From NCBI GenBank assembly GCA_016794345.1, contig JAEUKE010000208.1, positions 1 to 40,750 of the forward strand: DNA of 40,750 nucleotides. The letters are read 5' to 3'. The notes under the pieces were generated by a model that did not search any database, had not been told where the DNA came from, and saw only the letters and a list, made by a program, of their open reading frames with translations. The translations under genes and the position numbers were made by a program. Shown in pieces: positions 17,061 through 24,871 of this stretch. The stretch's first letter is position 1. Each line of letters starts with the position of its first letter. Source of the DNA: Myxococcales bacterium. Lineage in GTDB: Bacteria; Myxococcota_A; Polyangia; Polyangiales; Polyangiaceae.

Positions 17061-17713
17061 GCGCGCCGACAAAGCCGCTCGACTTCGAGCGCCTCGACCC
17101 CGCAGCGATGCGAGCCCGGGTCGAGGCGCTCGCCTCTTCCATGCGACGCCGCCGGAGCGTGCGCCACTTCTCGCGCGAGCCTGTCGACCTCGACGTCGTC
17201 CGGCGCTGCGTGGAGATCGCTTCGCTCGCGCCCTCGGGGGCCAACAAGCAGCCGTGGCGCTTCGTCGTCGTCTCGAGCCCCGGCGTGAAGAAGCAGATCC
17301 GCGAGGCCGCCGAGAACGAGGAGCGCGCCTTCTACGGCGGACGCGCGCCGGAGCGCTGGCTGAAGGATCTCGAGCCGCTCGGCACCGACGCCGACAAGCC
17401 GTTCCTGGAAGAGGCGCCGCTCCTCGTCGTCCTCTTCGCCCAGAAGCACGGTGAGACCGAGGACGAGAAGCACTACTACGTGAACGAATCGGTGGGGATC
17501 GCCGCGGGCTTCTTCATCCTCGCGCTTCACCAGGCAGGGCTCGCCACGCTCACGCACACGCCGAGCCCCATGGGCTTCCTCGGCACCATCCTGAACCGCC
17601 CCGCCAACGAGCGCGCCTTTCTCCTCTTGCCCGTCGGGTACCCCGCGCCCGGGTGCGAGGTGCCCGTCATCGAGAAGAAGCCGCTCTCCGAGGTGCTGGT
17701 CGAGGTTCGCTGA
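17057..17713 (+). CDS. Nitroreductase-family flavoprotein resembling iodotyrosine deiodinase
   Basis: This is a 218-residue FMN protein. RRSVRHFS (32-39) and APSGANKQPW (58-67) are the FMN-binding segments of the nitroreductase fold. The closest match I recognise is iodotyrosine deiodinase (IYD). The active-site lid keeps Glu89, Tyr93 and Lys114 at the same spacing as the Glu-x3-Tyr and later Lys (+21) that grip the amino-acid zwitterion in human IYD. The segments HYYVNESVGIAAGF and LLLPVGYPA also match. The expected chemistry is reductive dehalogenation of halotyrosines, or an unknown flavin reduction. The GTG start overlaps the preceding stop, implying coupled translation with the sugar-dehydrogenase-like gene. 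Substrate is inferred only from the lid residues. Confidence 0.9.
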   Translation: MSAPTKPLDFERLDPAAMRARVEALASSMRRRRSVRHFSREPVDLDVVRRCVEIASLAPSGANKQPWRFVVVSSPGVKKQIREAAENEERAFYGGRAPERWLKDLEPLGTDADKPFLEEAPLLVVLFAQKHGETEDEKHYYVNESVGIAAGFFILALHQAGLATLTHTPSPMGFLGTILNRPANERAFLLLPVGYPAPGCEVPVIEKKPLSEVLVEVR

Positions 17714-17763
17714 GCAGCCGTGTCACGCGGCCCTTCCCTCGAGCACGTGCTACCCTCGAGGTG

Positions 17764-17943
17764 ATGGCGGAGACCTGTTTCGATATCCTCGCGGAGCGCT
17801 TCGCTCGCGACATCGACCGCGATCTCGTCAAGCGAGGGCTCTCCAAGACGCCCACGGAGCGGCTCGCCTGGCTCGAAGAGATGCAGACCTTCGCCGAGGC
17901 GGCGAGGCGAGCTCGCGAGAAGGCGCGCAAGAGCGACGGATGA
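17764..17943 (+). CDS. Small helical protein paired with nucleotidyltransferase
   Basis: This 59-residue charged, probably all-helical protein ends in a Lys/Arg-rich tail (RRAREKARKSDG). The ATG at 17764 is used here, and GTG at 17761 is an alternative. Its stop overlaps the next start (ATGA), a tight coupling usual for two-component modules such as toxin-antitoxin pairs. The stretch PTERLAWLEEMQTFAEAA looks like small partner proteins often found before nucleotidyltransferase genes. I assign no catalytic function. It could be an antidote or a DNA- or partner-binding subunit; the evidence is context only. Confidence 0.7.
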   Translation: MAETCFDILAERFARDIDRDLVKRGLSKTPTERLAWLEEMQTFAEAARRAREKARKSDG

Positions 17944-18413
17944 AGCTGAGAGCGCTCCTCGATCGGCTGAGCGAGCACGGTGTTCGCTTCGCCGTGATCG
18001 GCGGCGTCGCCCTGATCGCGAGGGGGGTGCAGCGGGCGACCGAGGATCTCGACATCGCCTACGCGCGCGATCGCGACAACTTGCGCCGGCTCGCGACGGC
18101 CCTCGCGACGATCCATCCGAGGCTGCGCGGCGTTCCTGGAGACCTGCCCTTCGTGCTCGACGAGGTGAGCCTTCGGAACGGCCTCAACTTCACGCTGGAT
18201 ACGGATCTGGGGCCGCTCGACCTCCTGGGTGAGGTCCCCGGCCTCGGGACCTTCGACCACGTGGATGAAGCCTCTTCCGAGCTCGAGATCGACGGCGTGC
18301 CGCTGCTCGTGCTGACCCTCGACGGTCTCGAGCGGGCGAAGCGCGCCGCGGGCAGGCCGAAGGATCTCCTGGATCTCGGGTACATCAAAGCACTGAGAGA
18401 CGTCTCCTCCTGA
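17940..18413 (+). CDS. Nucleotidyltransferase-fold protein (AbiEii/DUF6036-like)
   Basis: This is a 157-residue protein of the DNA polymerase-beta nucleotidyltransferase superfamily. The defining motif is present: Gly21-Gly22 in VIGGVALIARG, followed by DLDI with Asp37 and Asp39 as metal ligands. The C-terminal segment GRPKDLLDLGYIKAL is typical of AbiEii-like and DUF6036-like members. Related proteins act as toxins that modify tRNA or as antitoxin-type nucleotidyltransferases (the MNT class). It is translationally coupled to the 59-residue protein before it, so a toxin-antitoxin or small regulatory module is plausible. The window offers no proof of toxicity. glyQ starts 57 bp downstream. Confidence 0.82.
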   Translation: MKLRALLDRLSEHGVRFAVIGGVALIARGVQRATEDLDIAYARDRDNLRRLATALATIHPRLRGVPGDLPFVLDEVSLRNGLNFTLDTDLGPLDLLGEVPGLGTFDHVDEASSELEIDGVPLLVLTLDGLERAKRAAGRPKDLLDLGYIKALRDVSS

Positions 18414-18470
18414 CGAGCGTCGGCCGACTTGCCGCCAGCCGGCTCGCCCGGTAAGCCCACGACAAGCGCC

Positions 18471-19433
18471 GTGCACTTCCAAGACATCATCCTCACCCTG
18501 CAGAAGTTCTGGGCCGATCGAGGCTGCATCGTCGTGCAGCCCTACAACTCGGAGGTCGGCGCGGGCACGTTCAACCCCGCCACGTTCCTGCGCGCGCTCG
18601 GTCCCGAGCCCTGGAACGTCGCCTTCGTCGAGCCTTCGCGCCGCCCGACGGACGGCCGGTATGGGGAGAACCCCAACCGCCTGCAGCAGTTCCACCAGTT
18701 CCAGGTCATCCTCAAGCCGAGCCCGCTCGACATCCAGGACCTCTACCTGGAGTCGCTCCGCGCCCTCGGAACGGAGCCGCTGAAACACGACGTCCGCTTC
18801 GTGGAGGACGACTGGGAGTCGCCGACCCTCGGCGCCTGGGGCCTCGGCTGGCAGGTCTGGCTCGACGGGCTCGAGATCTCGCAGTTCACCTACTTCCAGC
18901 AGGCGGGCGGCATCGACTGCAAGCCCGTCTCCGGCGAGCTCACGTACGGCATCGAGCGAATCGCGATGTACCTGCAGGACAAGGACAGCGTCTACGACCT
19001 CGATTTCGACGGGCACATCAAATACGGCGAGATCTTCCAGCGCGCCGAGTGGGAGTGGTCGACCTACAACTTCGAAGAGGCGGACGTGAAGGAGCATTTC
19101 GCCGCGTTCGATCACTGCGAGGCAGAGGTCACGCGCCTGCTCTACCGCGGTGGCGATCCGAAGAGCTTCGACCCGCAGAAGGCGCTCGTCTTGCCTGCTT
19201 ACGATTTTGTCATCAAGGCGTCGCACCGGTTCAACGTGCTCGACGCGCGCGGGGCCATCAGCGTGACCGAGCGCCAGCGTTTCATCGGCCGCGTGCGCGC
19301 CATCGCCCGCGCCGTGGCGGAGGCCTACCTCGCCCAGCGTGAGGCCCTCGGCTTCCCCATCCTCAAGTCCTCCCCGGGCTGGATGGTCGGGCAGCGCGCC
19401 GGCGCGCCTTCCCCCTCCGTCGCCGCGGAGTAG
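18471..19433 (+). CDS. glyQ: Glycyl-tRNA synthetase alpha subunit
   Basis: This 320-residue catalytic subunit of the bacterial alpha2-beta2 glycyl-tRNA synthetase activates glycine for tRNA-Gly charging. Near-invariant class II segments are easy to see: LRALGPEPW, EPSRRPTDGRYGENPNR, TQFTYFQQ-like SQFTYFQQAGG, and ISVTERQRF near the C-terminus. I chose GTG 18471 because MHFQDIILTLQKFW aligns end to end with known short GlyQ N-termini. A TTG at 18429 would add 14 unrelated residues. The length is slightly above the usual 290-305 because of an Ala/Ser/Pro-rich tail. The beta subunit glyS, normally next door, is not here: the next gene is a B3/B4-domain protein. Confidence 0.96.
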   Translation: MHFQDIILTLQKFWADRGCIVVQPYNSEVGAGTFNPATFLRALGPEPWNVAFVEPSRRPTDGRYGENPNRLQQFHQFQVILKPSPLDIQDLYLESLRALGTEPLKHDVRFVEDDWESPTLGAWGLGWQVWLDGLEISQFTYFQQAGGIDCKPVSGELTYGIERIAMYLQDKDSVYDLDFDGHIKYGEIFQRAEWEWSTYNFEEADVKEHFAAFDHCEAEVTRLLYRGGDPKSFDPQKALVLPAYDFVIKASHRFNVLDARGAISVTERQRFIGRVRAIARAVAEAYLAQREALGFPILKSSPGWMVGQRAGAPSPSVAAE

Positions 19434-19442
19434 CCGACCGCC

Positions 19443-20069
19443 ATGCAGATCGACCCGCACCCGCTCCTCGACGCGGTCGTGTTCGAGACCTCGTTCCCTC
19501 GCGCCATGGGCGAGCTGGGCGAGGTCGCGTCGATCACGGCGCTCCTCCGGCCGGGCTCGTCGGGGCCGCTCGCCTCGGACGACGTGGTGCGCGGCGCGGT
19601 GCGCGATCTCCTCCGGCACGGCGGCTACAAGCCGACCGGCCGCGGGAAGCCGGCGTCGGAGTACCTGGTCCGCGCCGTGGCCGAGGGCGCGCTCTCGAGC
19701 ATCAACGCCGCTGTCGACGCCTGCAACGCGGTCTCCTTCCACAGCGGGCTGCCCATCAGCGTCGTCGACACGGACCGCGCGGTCGCGCCGTTCCGCATCG
19801 GCATCGCGGACGCCGGCGCGAGCTATGTCTTCAACGCCTCCGGCCAGACGATCGATCTCGGCGGCCTGCTCTGCCTGTTCGATGGAGAGGGCCCCTGCGC
19901 GAACGCCGTGAAAGACTGCCAGCGCACGAAGACACACCCCGGAACGACCCGCACCCTGACAGTCGTTTGGGGGACCACGGCCCTGCCTGGCCGCGCCGAG
20001 CGCACCTTCACCTGGTACCGCGAGCTGCTCGAGTCGCTCGGCGCCAAGGTCAGCCGCGTCGGACAGTGA
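19443..20069 (+). CDS. Freestanding B3/B4-domain protein (possible tRNA trans-editing factor)
   Basis: This 208-residue protein starts 9 bp after glyQ. It resembles the B3/B4 domain of phenylalanyl-tRNA synthetase beta subunit, the module that hydrolyses mischarged Tyr-tRNA-Phe. Supporting segments are INAAVDACNAVSFHSGLPIS, IDLGGLLCLFDGEGPCANAVKD and TRTLTVVWG, in the order seen in stand-alone B3/B4 proteins. None of the other PheT domains is present. Inference: it is a cytoplasmic deacylase or editing factor for aminoacyl-tRNA, or a relative reused for another ligand. Adjacency to glyQ suggests a translational role. Substrate and activity cannot be read from sequence. Confidence 0.75.
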   Translation: MQIDPHPLLDAVVFETSFPRAMGELGEVASITALLRPGSSGPLASDDVVRGAVRDLLRHGGYKPTGRGKPASEYLVRAVAEGALSSINAAVDACNAVSFHSGLPISVVDTDRAVAPFRIGIADAGASYVFNASGQTIDLGGLLCLFDGEGPCANAVKDCQRTKTHPGTTRTLTVVWGTTALPGRAERTFTWYRELLESLGAKVSRVGQ

Positions 20070-20104
20070 GCCAACCGTCGTCGGGTCGGCTATGCTCCCC
20101 AGGC

Positions 20105-21556
20105 GTGGCTGCGCCGCCTGGTGGAACCGTCCTCGCCGGCAAATACCGGCTGGAGCGACCTCTCAACGAGGGCGGGATGGGATCCGTCTGGGTGGCGCGC
20201 CACCTCGAGCTCGACGTCGAGGTCGCGGTCAAGCTCATCTCCTGGGTCCAGGCGCTCAAGCCGGTGATGGTCGAGCGCTTCAAGCGCGAGGCGCGCGCGG
20301 CTGCGCAGATCCGAAGCCCTCACGTCGTCCAGATCCTCGACTACGGCGTCCACGACGGCGTGCCGTACATGGCCATGGAGCTCCTCGCCGGGGAAGACCT
20401 CTCCGAGCACCTCGAAGCGCGCGGCCGCATCACCCCCAAGCGCATCCTCGAGATCATCCGGCCCGTCTGCAAGGTGCTCGGCCTCGCGCACCAGGCCGGC
20501 ATCGTGCACCGCGACATCAAGCCGGCCAACATCTTCCTCGCGCAGGTCGGCGACGACGAGGTCGTGAAGGTGCTCGACTTCGGCATCGCGAAGGAGATCA
20601 ACCGCGACGCGCAGCACACGACCGGCACCGGGCTCGTGGGCTCGCCGCTCTACATGAGCCCCGAGCAGATCCGTGGGAGCGACGTCGACGCGCAGAGCGA
20701 TCTCTGGTCCCTCGGCGTCGTCCTCTACGAAGCGCTGACCGGCGCTGCGCCCTTCGAGTCGGGTGCGCTCGGGGTGCTGTTCCAGCTCGTCAGCACGACC
20801 GACGCACCCGCGCCGAGCACGAAGGTGCCCGAGCTCGCGGCGCTCGATGGCTTCTTCCAGAAGGCGCTCGCGCGTGACAAGACAAAGCGCTTCACGACCG
20901 TGAAGGACTTCCTGGCCGCGTTCGAGGACGCGGTGGGTCGCGCGCCCGAGGTGGTGGTCCCCTCGATCAAGCCAGCGCCGCGATCTGCCGTGGGGAGTGG
21001 GACCGAGGCGCTCGCTCCGACGGCGGACATCTCCTCGTTGTCGGGTGGCGCACAAAGGAGCCCGAGCCCGGCGCTCTCGGGAGTCGGCACGTTGGATTTG
21101 CCGAGCTCGGCCGACCTGCCCCGGCCCGAGGCCGCCAAGAGCAAACGCAGCCCTGCCTTGATCGGGGCGGTCGTGGGCGTCGTCGCGCTCGGCTCGGTGG
21201 CCGCGGCGTATTCGGCGTTGGGACCGGGTGGCGCCACGGGCTCGCAGTCCCTGGCCTCGGCGGAAGCGGCGAGCCGCGAGCCGGCGCCCGCTTCTAGCGA
21301 CGGCCACGGGCTCAGCGTAGTCGCCCTTTCTGCGACGGCCGCGGCCTCCATGGCGCCCGCAGCCGCCAGCGCGACGCCGTCTGCTTCGGCCGCGGCGCAG
21401 CCCTCGGTCGCCGTGGCCCCCGCGCCCGCTCCTCCGCCCGGCGGGGGCGGCGGGAAAAAGCCGCCGACCCCGTCCGAGACAGCCAAGCCTGCGTCCACCC
21501 AGCCGCCCACGACGGACCCCATCTGGGGTGTCCCCGTTTCCCAGCCGAAGCGCTAA
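20105..21556 (+). CDS. Hanks-type Ser/Thr protein kinase with one membrane segment
   Basis: This is a 483-residue transmembrane kinase. The GTG at 20105 gives MAAPPGGTVLAGKYRLERPL; the frame is open further upstream but that part overlaps the B3/B4 gene. The catalytic domain (about 14-285) has Lys43 in EVAVKLI, HRDIKPANI with Asp137, DFGIAKE with Asp158, and MSPEQ in place of APE. The first glycine of the nucleotide loop is replaced (NEGGMGSVW, Asn21), which is uncommon. A Pro/Ala-rich juxtamembrane region leads to one membrane span (about 349-372, LIGAVVGVVALGSVAAAY) and a low-complexity Ala/Pro/Ser external tail without a recognised sensor domain. The next gene encodes a TPR/PEGA-like exported protein, a common neighbour of such kinases in myxobacteria. 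Confidence 0.93.
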   Translation: MAAPPGGTVLAGKYRLERPLNEGGMGSVWVARHLELDVEVAVKLISWVQALKPVMVERFKREARAAAQIRSPHVVQILDYGVHDGVPYMAMELLAGEDLSEHLEARGRITPKRILEIIRPVCKVLGLAHQAGIVHRDIKPANIFLAQVGDDEVVKVLDFGIAKEINRDAQHTTGTGLVGSPLYMSPEQIRGSDVDAQSDLWSLGVVLYEALTGAAPFESGALGVLFQLVSTTDAPAPSTKVPELAALDGFFQKALARDKTKRFTTVKDFLAAFEDAVGRAPEVVVPSIKPAPRSAVGSGTEALAPTADISSLSGGAQRSPSPALSGVGTLDLPSSADLPRPEAAKSKRSPALIGAVVGVVALGSVAAAYSALGPGGATGSQSLASAEAASREPAPASSDGHGLSVVALSATAAASMAPAAASATPSASAAAQPSVAVAPAPAPPPGGGGGKKPPTPSETAKPASTQPPTTDPIWGVPVSQPKR

Positions 21557-21596
21557 CGTGTGCCCAGGCTGCGGCGGCCGTCTTCGCTTCCACGTC

Positions 21597-22604
21597 ATGT
21601 TCGTCCACTCACCCCCCCGGCCCCTCTCACGACGTGAGGGGGAAGCACGTGCGTCGGCCTCGATCGGCGCGCTCTCGGTCCTGCTCGCCTCTCTCTCCTT
21701 CGCCCAGCCGGCCTTCGCCCAGGGCGAAGCCGCGGGCGATCAGGCCGTCGCCTTCGCGCAGGAAGGCCTCAAGCACTACGAGTCGGGCGCGTGGGCCGAG
21801 GCCCTCGAGAAGTTCCAGAAGGCCGACGCGCGCTCGCACTCGCCGGTGTTCGTCCTCTACATCGCCCGGTCGCAGCGGAGCATGGGCCGGCTGCTCGCGG
21901 CGCGCGCCACCTACCAGCGGCTCGTGGCCGAGAAGCTCCCGGAGGGCGCGACCCCGAGCTTTCGCCAGTCGCAGGCGGACGGCCGGGCCGAGCTCGCCGC
22001 GCTCGAGCCGACCATCCCCAGCGTGATCGTGCGCGCCGAGGGTGCCTCGCCCGCCGCGACCGTGACCGTCGGTGGGCGCGCCGCGTCGCTGGGAGCGCCG
22101 TTCGAGCTCGATCCTGGTGATTACGAAATCGTCATGGTCGATGGCGCTCGCCGGCTGAGCGAAAAGATCTCTCTGAAGCCCGGTGAGCGCGAGCGTGAGG
22201 TCGCCCTCGCGCCCGAGAAGCCCGCGGGCGGCGATCCGCCGCCTCCCGTTCCCCGCGCGGAGGGCCAGCCCGGCAGCCTCGTGCCCGGCATCGTGGTCCT
22301 CTCCCTCGGCGGAGCGAGCTTGATCGCCGGGGCCATCCTGGGCGGCGTGGCCCTCTCGATCGACGGAGGCATCACCGACAAGTGCCCTGACGGCGCTTGC
22401 GAGCCTGGGACGGATCTCGACCAGATCGAGAGCGACAAAAGCACCTCGCTCGCGCTCGCCCACGCCTCCACGGGCACGCTCATCGGCGGCGGCGTGCTCG
22501 CCGCGGTGGGGGTGGTGTTGCTGGTCGTGCGGCCGGGCGGTGATGAGAGCCCGGCGACGGTCAGCGTGGGCCCGACCGCGGCGACGCTGACAGTGTCGTT
22601 CTGA
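21597..22604 (+). CDS. Exported TPR protein with PEGA-like domain and membrane segments
   Basis: This 335-residue protein has a signal peptide ending FAQPAFAQ, two or three TPR-like helical repeats (about 45-120; GLKHYESGAWAEALEKFQKA), and a short beta domain of PEGA type (about 140-200; TVGGRAASLGAPFELDPGDYEIVM). Two hydrophobic spans flank an acidic, Cys-containing loop (CPDGACEPG) in the C-terminal third. The start is uncertain. GTG 21558 lies two bases after the kinase stop and ATG 21597 is nearest the signal peptide. In either case codons 21607-21642 read through a degenerate copy of the hairpin repeat. The location is probably periplasmic and membrane-anchored, and it may be a partner of the upstream kinase. 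The function is not known. Confidence 0.8.
   Translation: MFVHSPPRPLSRREGEARASASIGALSVLLASLSFAQPAFAQGEAAGDQAVAFAQEGLKHYESGAWAEALEKFQKADARSHSPVFVLYIARSQRSMGRLLAARATYQRLVAEKLPEGATPSFRQSQADGRAELAALEPTIPSVIVRAEGASPAATVTVGGRAASLGAPFELDPGDYEIVMVDGARRLSEKISLKPGEREREVALAPEKPAGGDPPPPVPRAEGQPGSLVPGIVVLSLGGASLIAGAILGGVALSIDGGITDKCPDGACEPGTDLDQIESDKSTSLALAHASTGTLIGGGVLAAVGVVLLVVRPGGDESPATVSVGPTAATLTVSF
21607..21642 (+). repeat. Dispersed GC-hairpin repeat, copy C (degenerate)
   Basis: CACTCACCCCCCC is followed by a spacer, CCCCTCTCAC (21621-21630), a GAC loop and GTGAGGGGG (21634-21642). The left arm carries an extra base, so the stem is imperfect (TCAC/GTGA plus the C/G run). It sits just after the kinase gene and within the first codons of the TPR/PEGA-like gene, in the same orientation as transcription. 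Confidence 0.65.
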
Positions 22605-22617
22605 TTCGGGCGGCCGC

Positions 22618-23691
22618 CTAGTGGTTCGGGCACATGCCCTCGGTGTCCGAGAGCAGTTGGATGGCTTCCTCGCAGTCGGCCATGCCCTGCAGCCCGTTCG
22701 CAAACACCACCCAATCGAACCGCGCTTCGGCGCTCTGACCCATTTGGTAGGCGCCCGAGAGAAGGCCGAGCTGGATCGGGCTTCCGTCGAACGACGCGGT
22801 TGGTGGGTTGGTCAGGTACGTCCACACCCCCTGATTGGAGGTCATCCTGCGGAACGCGAACGAAAACGAGCCATTTCTCCGGCAGACCGCGAGCTCGATG
22901 TCATTCTCGAAGTCCGGGTCCGAGCCCGCATTGGGCACGCCTGCCAGGTGACTCGCCACACCGTTCGCCGCCTGGCCCAGCAGCACTCCGAGGCCTGGAT
23001 AGGGGTTCGACGTGTCGCGGTAGCCGTACTCGAGCTTGATCCAGTTCTCGCCGGATGCGCCGGGTATCCACCGCGTGTTGGCTGCGCTTCGGATGGCGAT
23101 GCCGGCCATGTTGTAGAAGTCGGGGCCCGTGGTCGTCATGGCATGGAGCCGGGTCATGATCACGAAATCCGCTTGCTCGTCGACCGTGCGGAACAAGAAG
23201 GTCGGGTACTCGAGGTCCGACACGAACGAGCGGTCCCAGAAGCCCGTCGGTCCGTCGGACTCGATCAGGAGCTGCCCACCCTCCAGGCTCGTGTCGCCGT
23301 TTGCCGTCTCCGGGTAGTGCGCGCACCAAGGATCGGGCACGTTTGCGCACTCGGCCGCGAAGTGAAAACGCGAGACCCCGTTCGGGACCGCGCACGGGCC
23401 GGCTGTTTCGATGCAGATCTCGCCGGTTGGGACCGGGGTGGCGCCGCACGCGTCGTTGTAGCCCGCGGTCCCCGTGGTCGTCGCCGCGTCGGTGGTCATC
23501 CCGCTGCTCTGCTCGGCGCCCATCATGCCGCCGCTTCCGCCCGCTCCGCCCTGTCCGGGGTTCCCTCCCGAGCCCGAAGCACCTGCGCCGGTTCCCTCGC
23601 CCGCGTCCTGTCCGTCAAGCAGCAGGTGACACGCGCCGAGCCCGAGACAGACAAACCCCAAGGCCGCGATCGAAGCAGAAGAGCGAAGCAT
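22618..23691 (-). CDS. Lipoprotein with Gly/Ser/Thr-rich linker and jelly-roll-like domain
   Basis: This is a 357-residue lipoprotein: the signal peptide ends CLGLGAC (Cys21). A Gly/Ser-rich then Thr/Met-rich linker (about 30-77) spaces the C-terminal domain from the membrane. The folded part (about 80-350) is rich in aromatic and beta-forming residues. Stretches such as FWDRSFVSDLEYPTFLF and SAEARFDWVVF resemble the concanavalin-like domain of DUF1349-type proteins, which often bind carbohydrate. Several Cys pairs (CGATP, CIETAGPC, CRRN, CEEA) suggest disulfides. GGAGG directly abuts the ATG with no spacing, which is unusual. It converges with the TPR/PEGA-like gene. The enzymatic role, if any, is unknown. 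Confidence 0.8.
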   Translation of the reverse strand: MLRSSASIAALGFVCLGLGACHLLLDGQDAGEGTGAGASGSGGNPGQGGAGGSGGMMGAEQSSGMTTDAATTTGTAGYNDACGATPVPTGEICIETAGPCAVPNGVSRFHFAAECANVPDPWCAHYPETANGDTSLEGGQLLIESDGPTGFWDRSFVSDLEYPTFLFRTVDEQADFVIMTRLHAMTTTGPDFYNMAGIAIRSAANTRWIPGASGENWIKLEYGYRDTSNPYPGLGVLLGQAANGVASHLAGVPNAGSDPDFENDIELAVCRRNGSFSFAFRRMTSNQGVWTYLTNPPTASFDGSPIQLGLLSGAYQMGQSAEARFDWVVFANGLQGMADCEEAIQLLSDTEGMCPNH

Positions 23692-23708
23692 CCTCCGCAG
23701 GATAGCGT

Positions 23709-24275
23709 CTATTCGGCGCCCATGAAGTCCCGCCGCGTGGCGAGCGTCACGAACGGGAGCCCGGCGGCCTTCAGCGCGTCCGCGCCGCCCTCGAGGCGAT
23801 CCACGATGCCGACGACGCCGACCACGACCGCACCGACCGAGCGGAGCTTCTCCACGGCCTTGAGGGTGGAGCCACCGGTCGTGATCACGTCCTCGAGCAC
23901 AACGACAGGCAGGCCGTCGCGCAGCGTCTTGTCGCCCTCGACCAGCTTCTTGGAGCCGTGATCTTTCACGTCCTTCCGGACGTAGAGGGCGTTGAGGGGG
24001 CGGCCGCGCTGAAAGCTCGTCAGCGACACGGCGCTCGCGAGCGGGCAGCCGCCGAGCTCCACCCCGGCCACGGCCTCACACGGAGGCAGCGCCTCGAGCG
24101 CGTCGAACATGAGCGACCCGACGAGCGCGTGGCCCTCCGCGGTGAGGATCGTCTGCTTGCAGTCGATGAAGAAGTCGCTCTCCTTCCCCGAGGCGAGGAT
24201 GACGCGTTTCTTCTCGAACGAGCGCTCGCGCAAGAGCTCGATGAGCCACTTTCGCTCGTGCTCGTTCGTCTTCAT
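23709..24275 (-). CDS. pyrE: Orotate phosphoribosyltransferase
   Basis: This 188-residue cytoplasmic enzyme couples orotate and PRPP to form orotidine 5'-phosphate in de novo pyrimidine synthesis. The PRPP-binding loop is plain (VVVLEDVITTGGS, 124-136), and the family Lys-rich loop (VRKDVKDHG, about 99-107) is present, as is SGKESDFFIDCK near the N-terminus. The length is in the usual range. The ATG lies 4 bp after the last bactofilin gene, so it is probably the final gene of the bactofilin transcript. This ties a housekeeping nucleotide gene to cytoskeleton genes, an arrangement I would not predict from function. Confidence 0.93.
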   Translation of the reverse strand: MKTNEHERKWLIELLRERSFEKKRVILASGKESDFFIDCKQTILTAEGHALVGSLMFDALEALPPCEAVAGVELGGCPLASAVSLTSFQRGRPLNALYVRKDVKDHGSKKLVEGDKTLRDGLPVVVLEDVITTGGSTLKAVEKLRSVGAVVVGVVGIVDRLEGGADALKAAGLPFVTLATRRDFMGAE

Positions 24276-24279
24276 CGGC

Positions 24280-24870
24280 TCAGCCGTTTCGCTTCTTCAG
24301 CTGGCCCTTCTGGCCCTTCTTGAGCGCGGGCATGACGGGCGCCGGCGCCGCGCCGCGCGAGCGCGGCTTGGGGGCGACGTCTTGTGCGCGGGTCGTCGCG
24401 GGAACGCGGGCCGGCGGCGGGGGCGGCGGCGCCACCTTCGTGGGAGGGGCGGCCTTCGCGCTCGCGCGCGACGAGGTCTCCCGCGGGGCCGCGGCAGGCT
24501 CGCGCCGATCCGCGACGCGCGGGCGGGCGACGGCTCGAGGCGGAGCCGAGTCCCCCGTGGAGACGTGGCCACGAAGCAGGCCGCCGGGGCGGATGCCGAT
24601 GCTCGGCGCGCTCAGATCGCCGACGACACGCGCGCCGTCCTCCAGGACGATGGCCGAGGAGCCGCGGATGGAGCCCGCGACGGCGCCCGCCACGGTCACA
24701 CGCGCGCCCGTGACGTCTTCCTGGGCCTTGATCCGGGCCGAGTGGGTGATGCTCAGGTCGCCGTCGACGGCGAGCACGCCCTCGACACGACCATCGATTT
24801 CCACGTCCCCGTCGCCGCGGACGGAGCCGCGGATGACGGTGCCACGGCCGATGCGAGTGGATGCCGCCAT
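24280..24870 (-). CDS. Bactofilin with long basic Pro-rich tail
   Basis: This 196-residue polymer-forming cytoskeletal protein has a right-handed beta-helix bactofilin core at about residues 5-108, with repeated short strands and glycines (GSVRGDGDVEIDGRVEG; GARVVGDLSAPSIGIRPGG). A tail of about 85 residues rich in Pro, Ala and Arg follows, ending in KKGQKGQLKKRNG. A basic C-terminal extension is a feature of Myxococcus xanthus BacP, which uses it to contact partners, so this is the best BacP candidate of the three. It is the third of three tandem bactofilin genes, starting 1 bp after the second. Bactofilins assemble without nucleotides and act as scaffolds for chromosome, motility or cell-shape proteins. 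Confidence 0.9.
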   Translation of the reverse strand: MAASTRIGRGTVIRGSVRGDGDVEIDGRVEGVLAVDGDLSITHSARIKAQEDVTGARVTVAGAVAGSIRGSSAIVLEDGARVVGDLSAPSIGIRPGGLLRGHVSTGDSAPPRAVARPRVADRREPAAAPRETSSRASAKAAPPTKVAPPPPPPARVPATTRAQDVAPKPRSRGAAPAPVMPALKKGQKGQLKKRNG

Positions 24871-24871
24871 C

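Noticed and set aside
17667..19937. 756-residue minus-strand frame opposite glyQ and the B3/B4 gene
   Set aside because: glyQ on the plus strand is unmistakable; the antisense product is compositionally biased shadow sequence.
22609..22618. GGCGGCCGCC palindrome between convergent genes
   Set aside because: A 10-bp GC palindrome without a T-tract is expected often in DNA of this composition.
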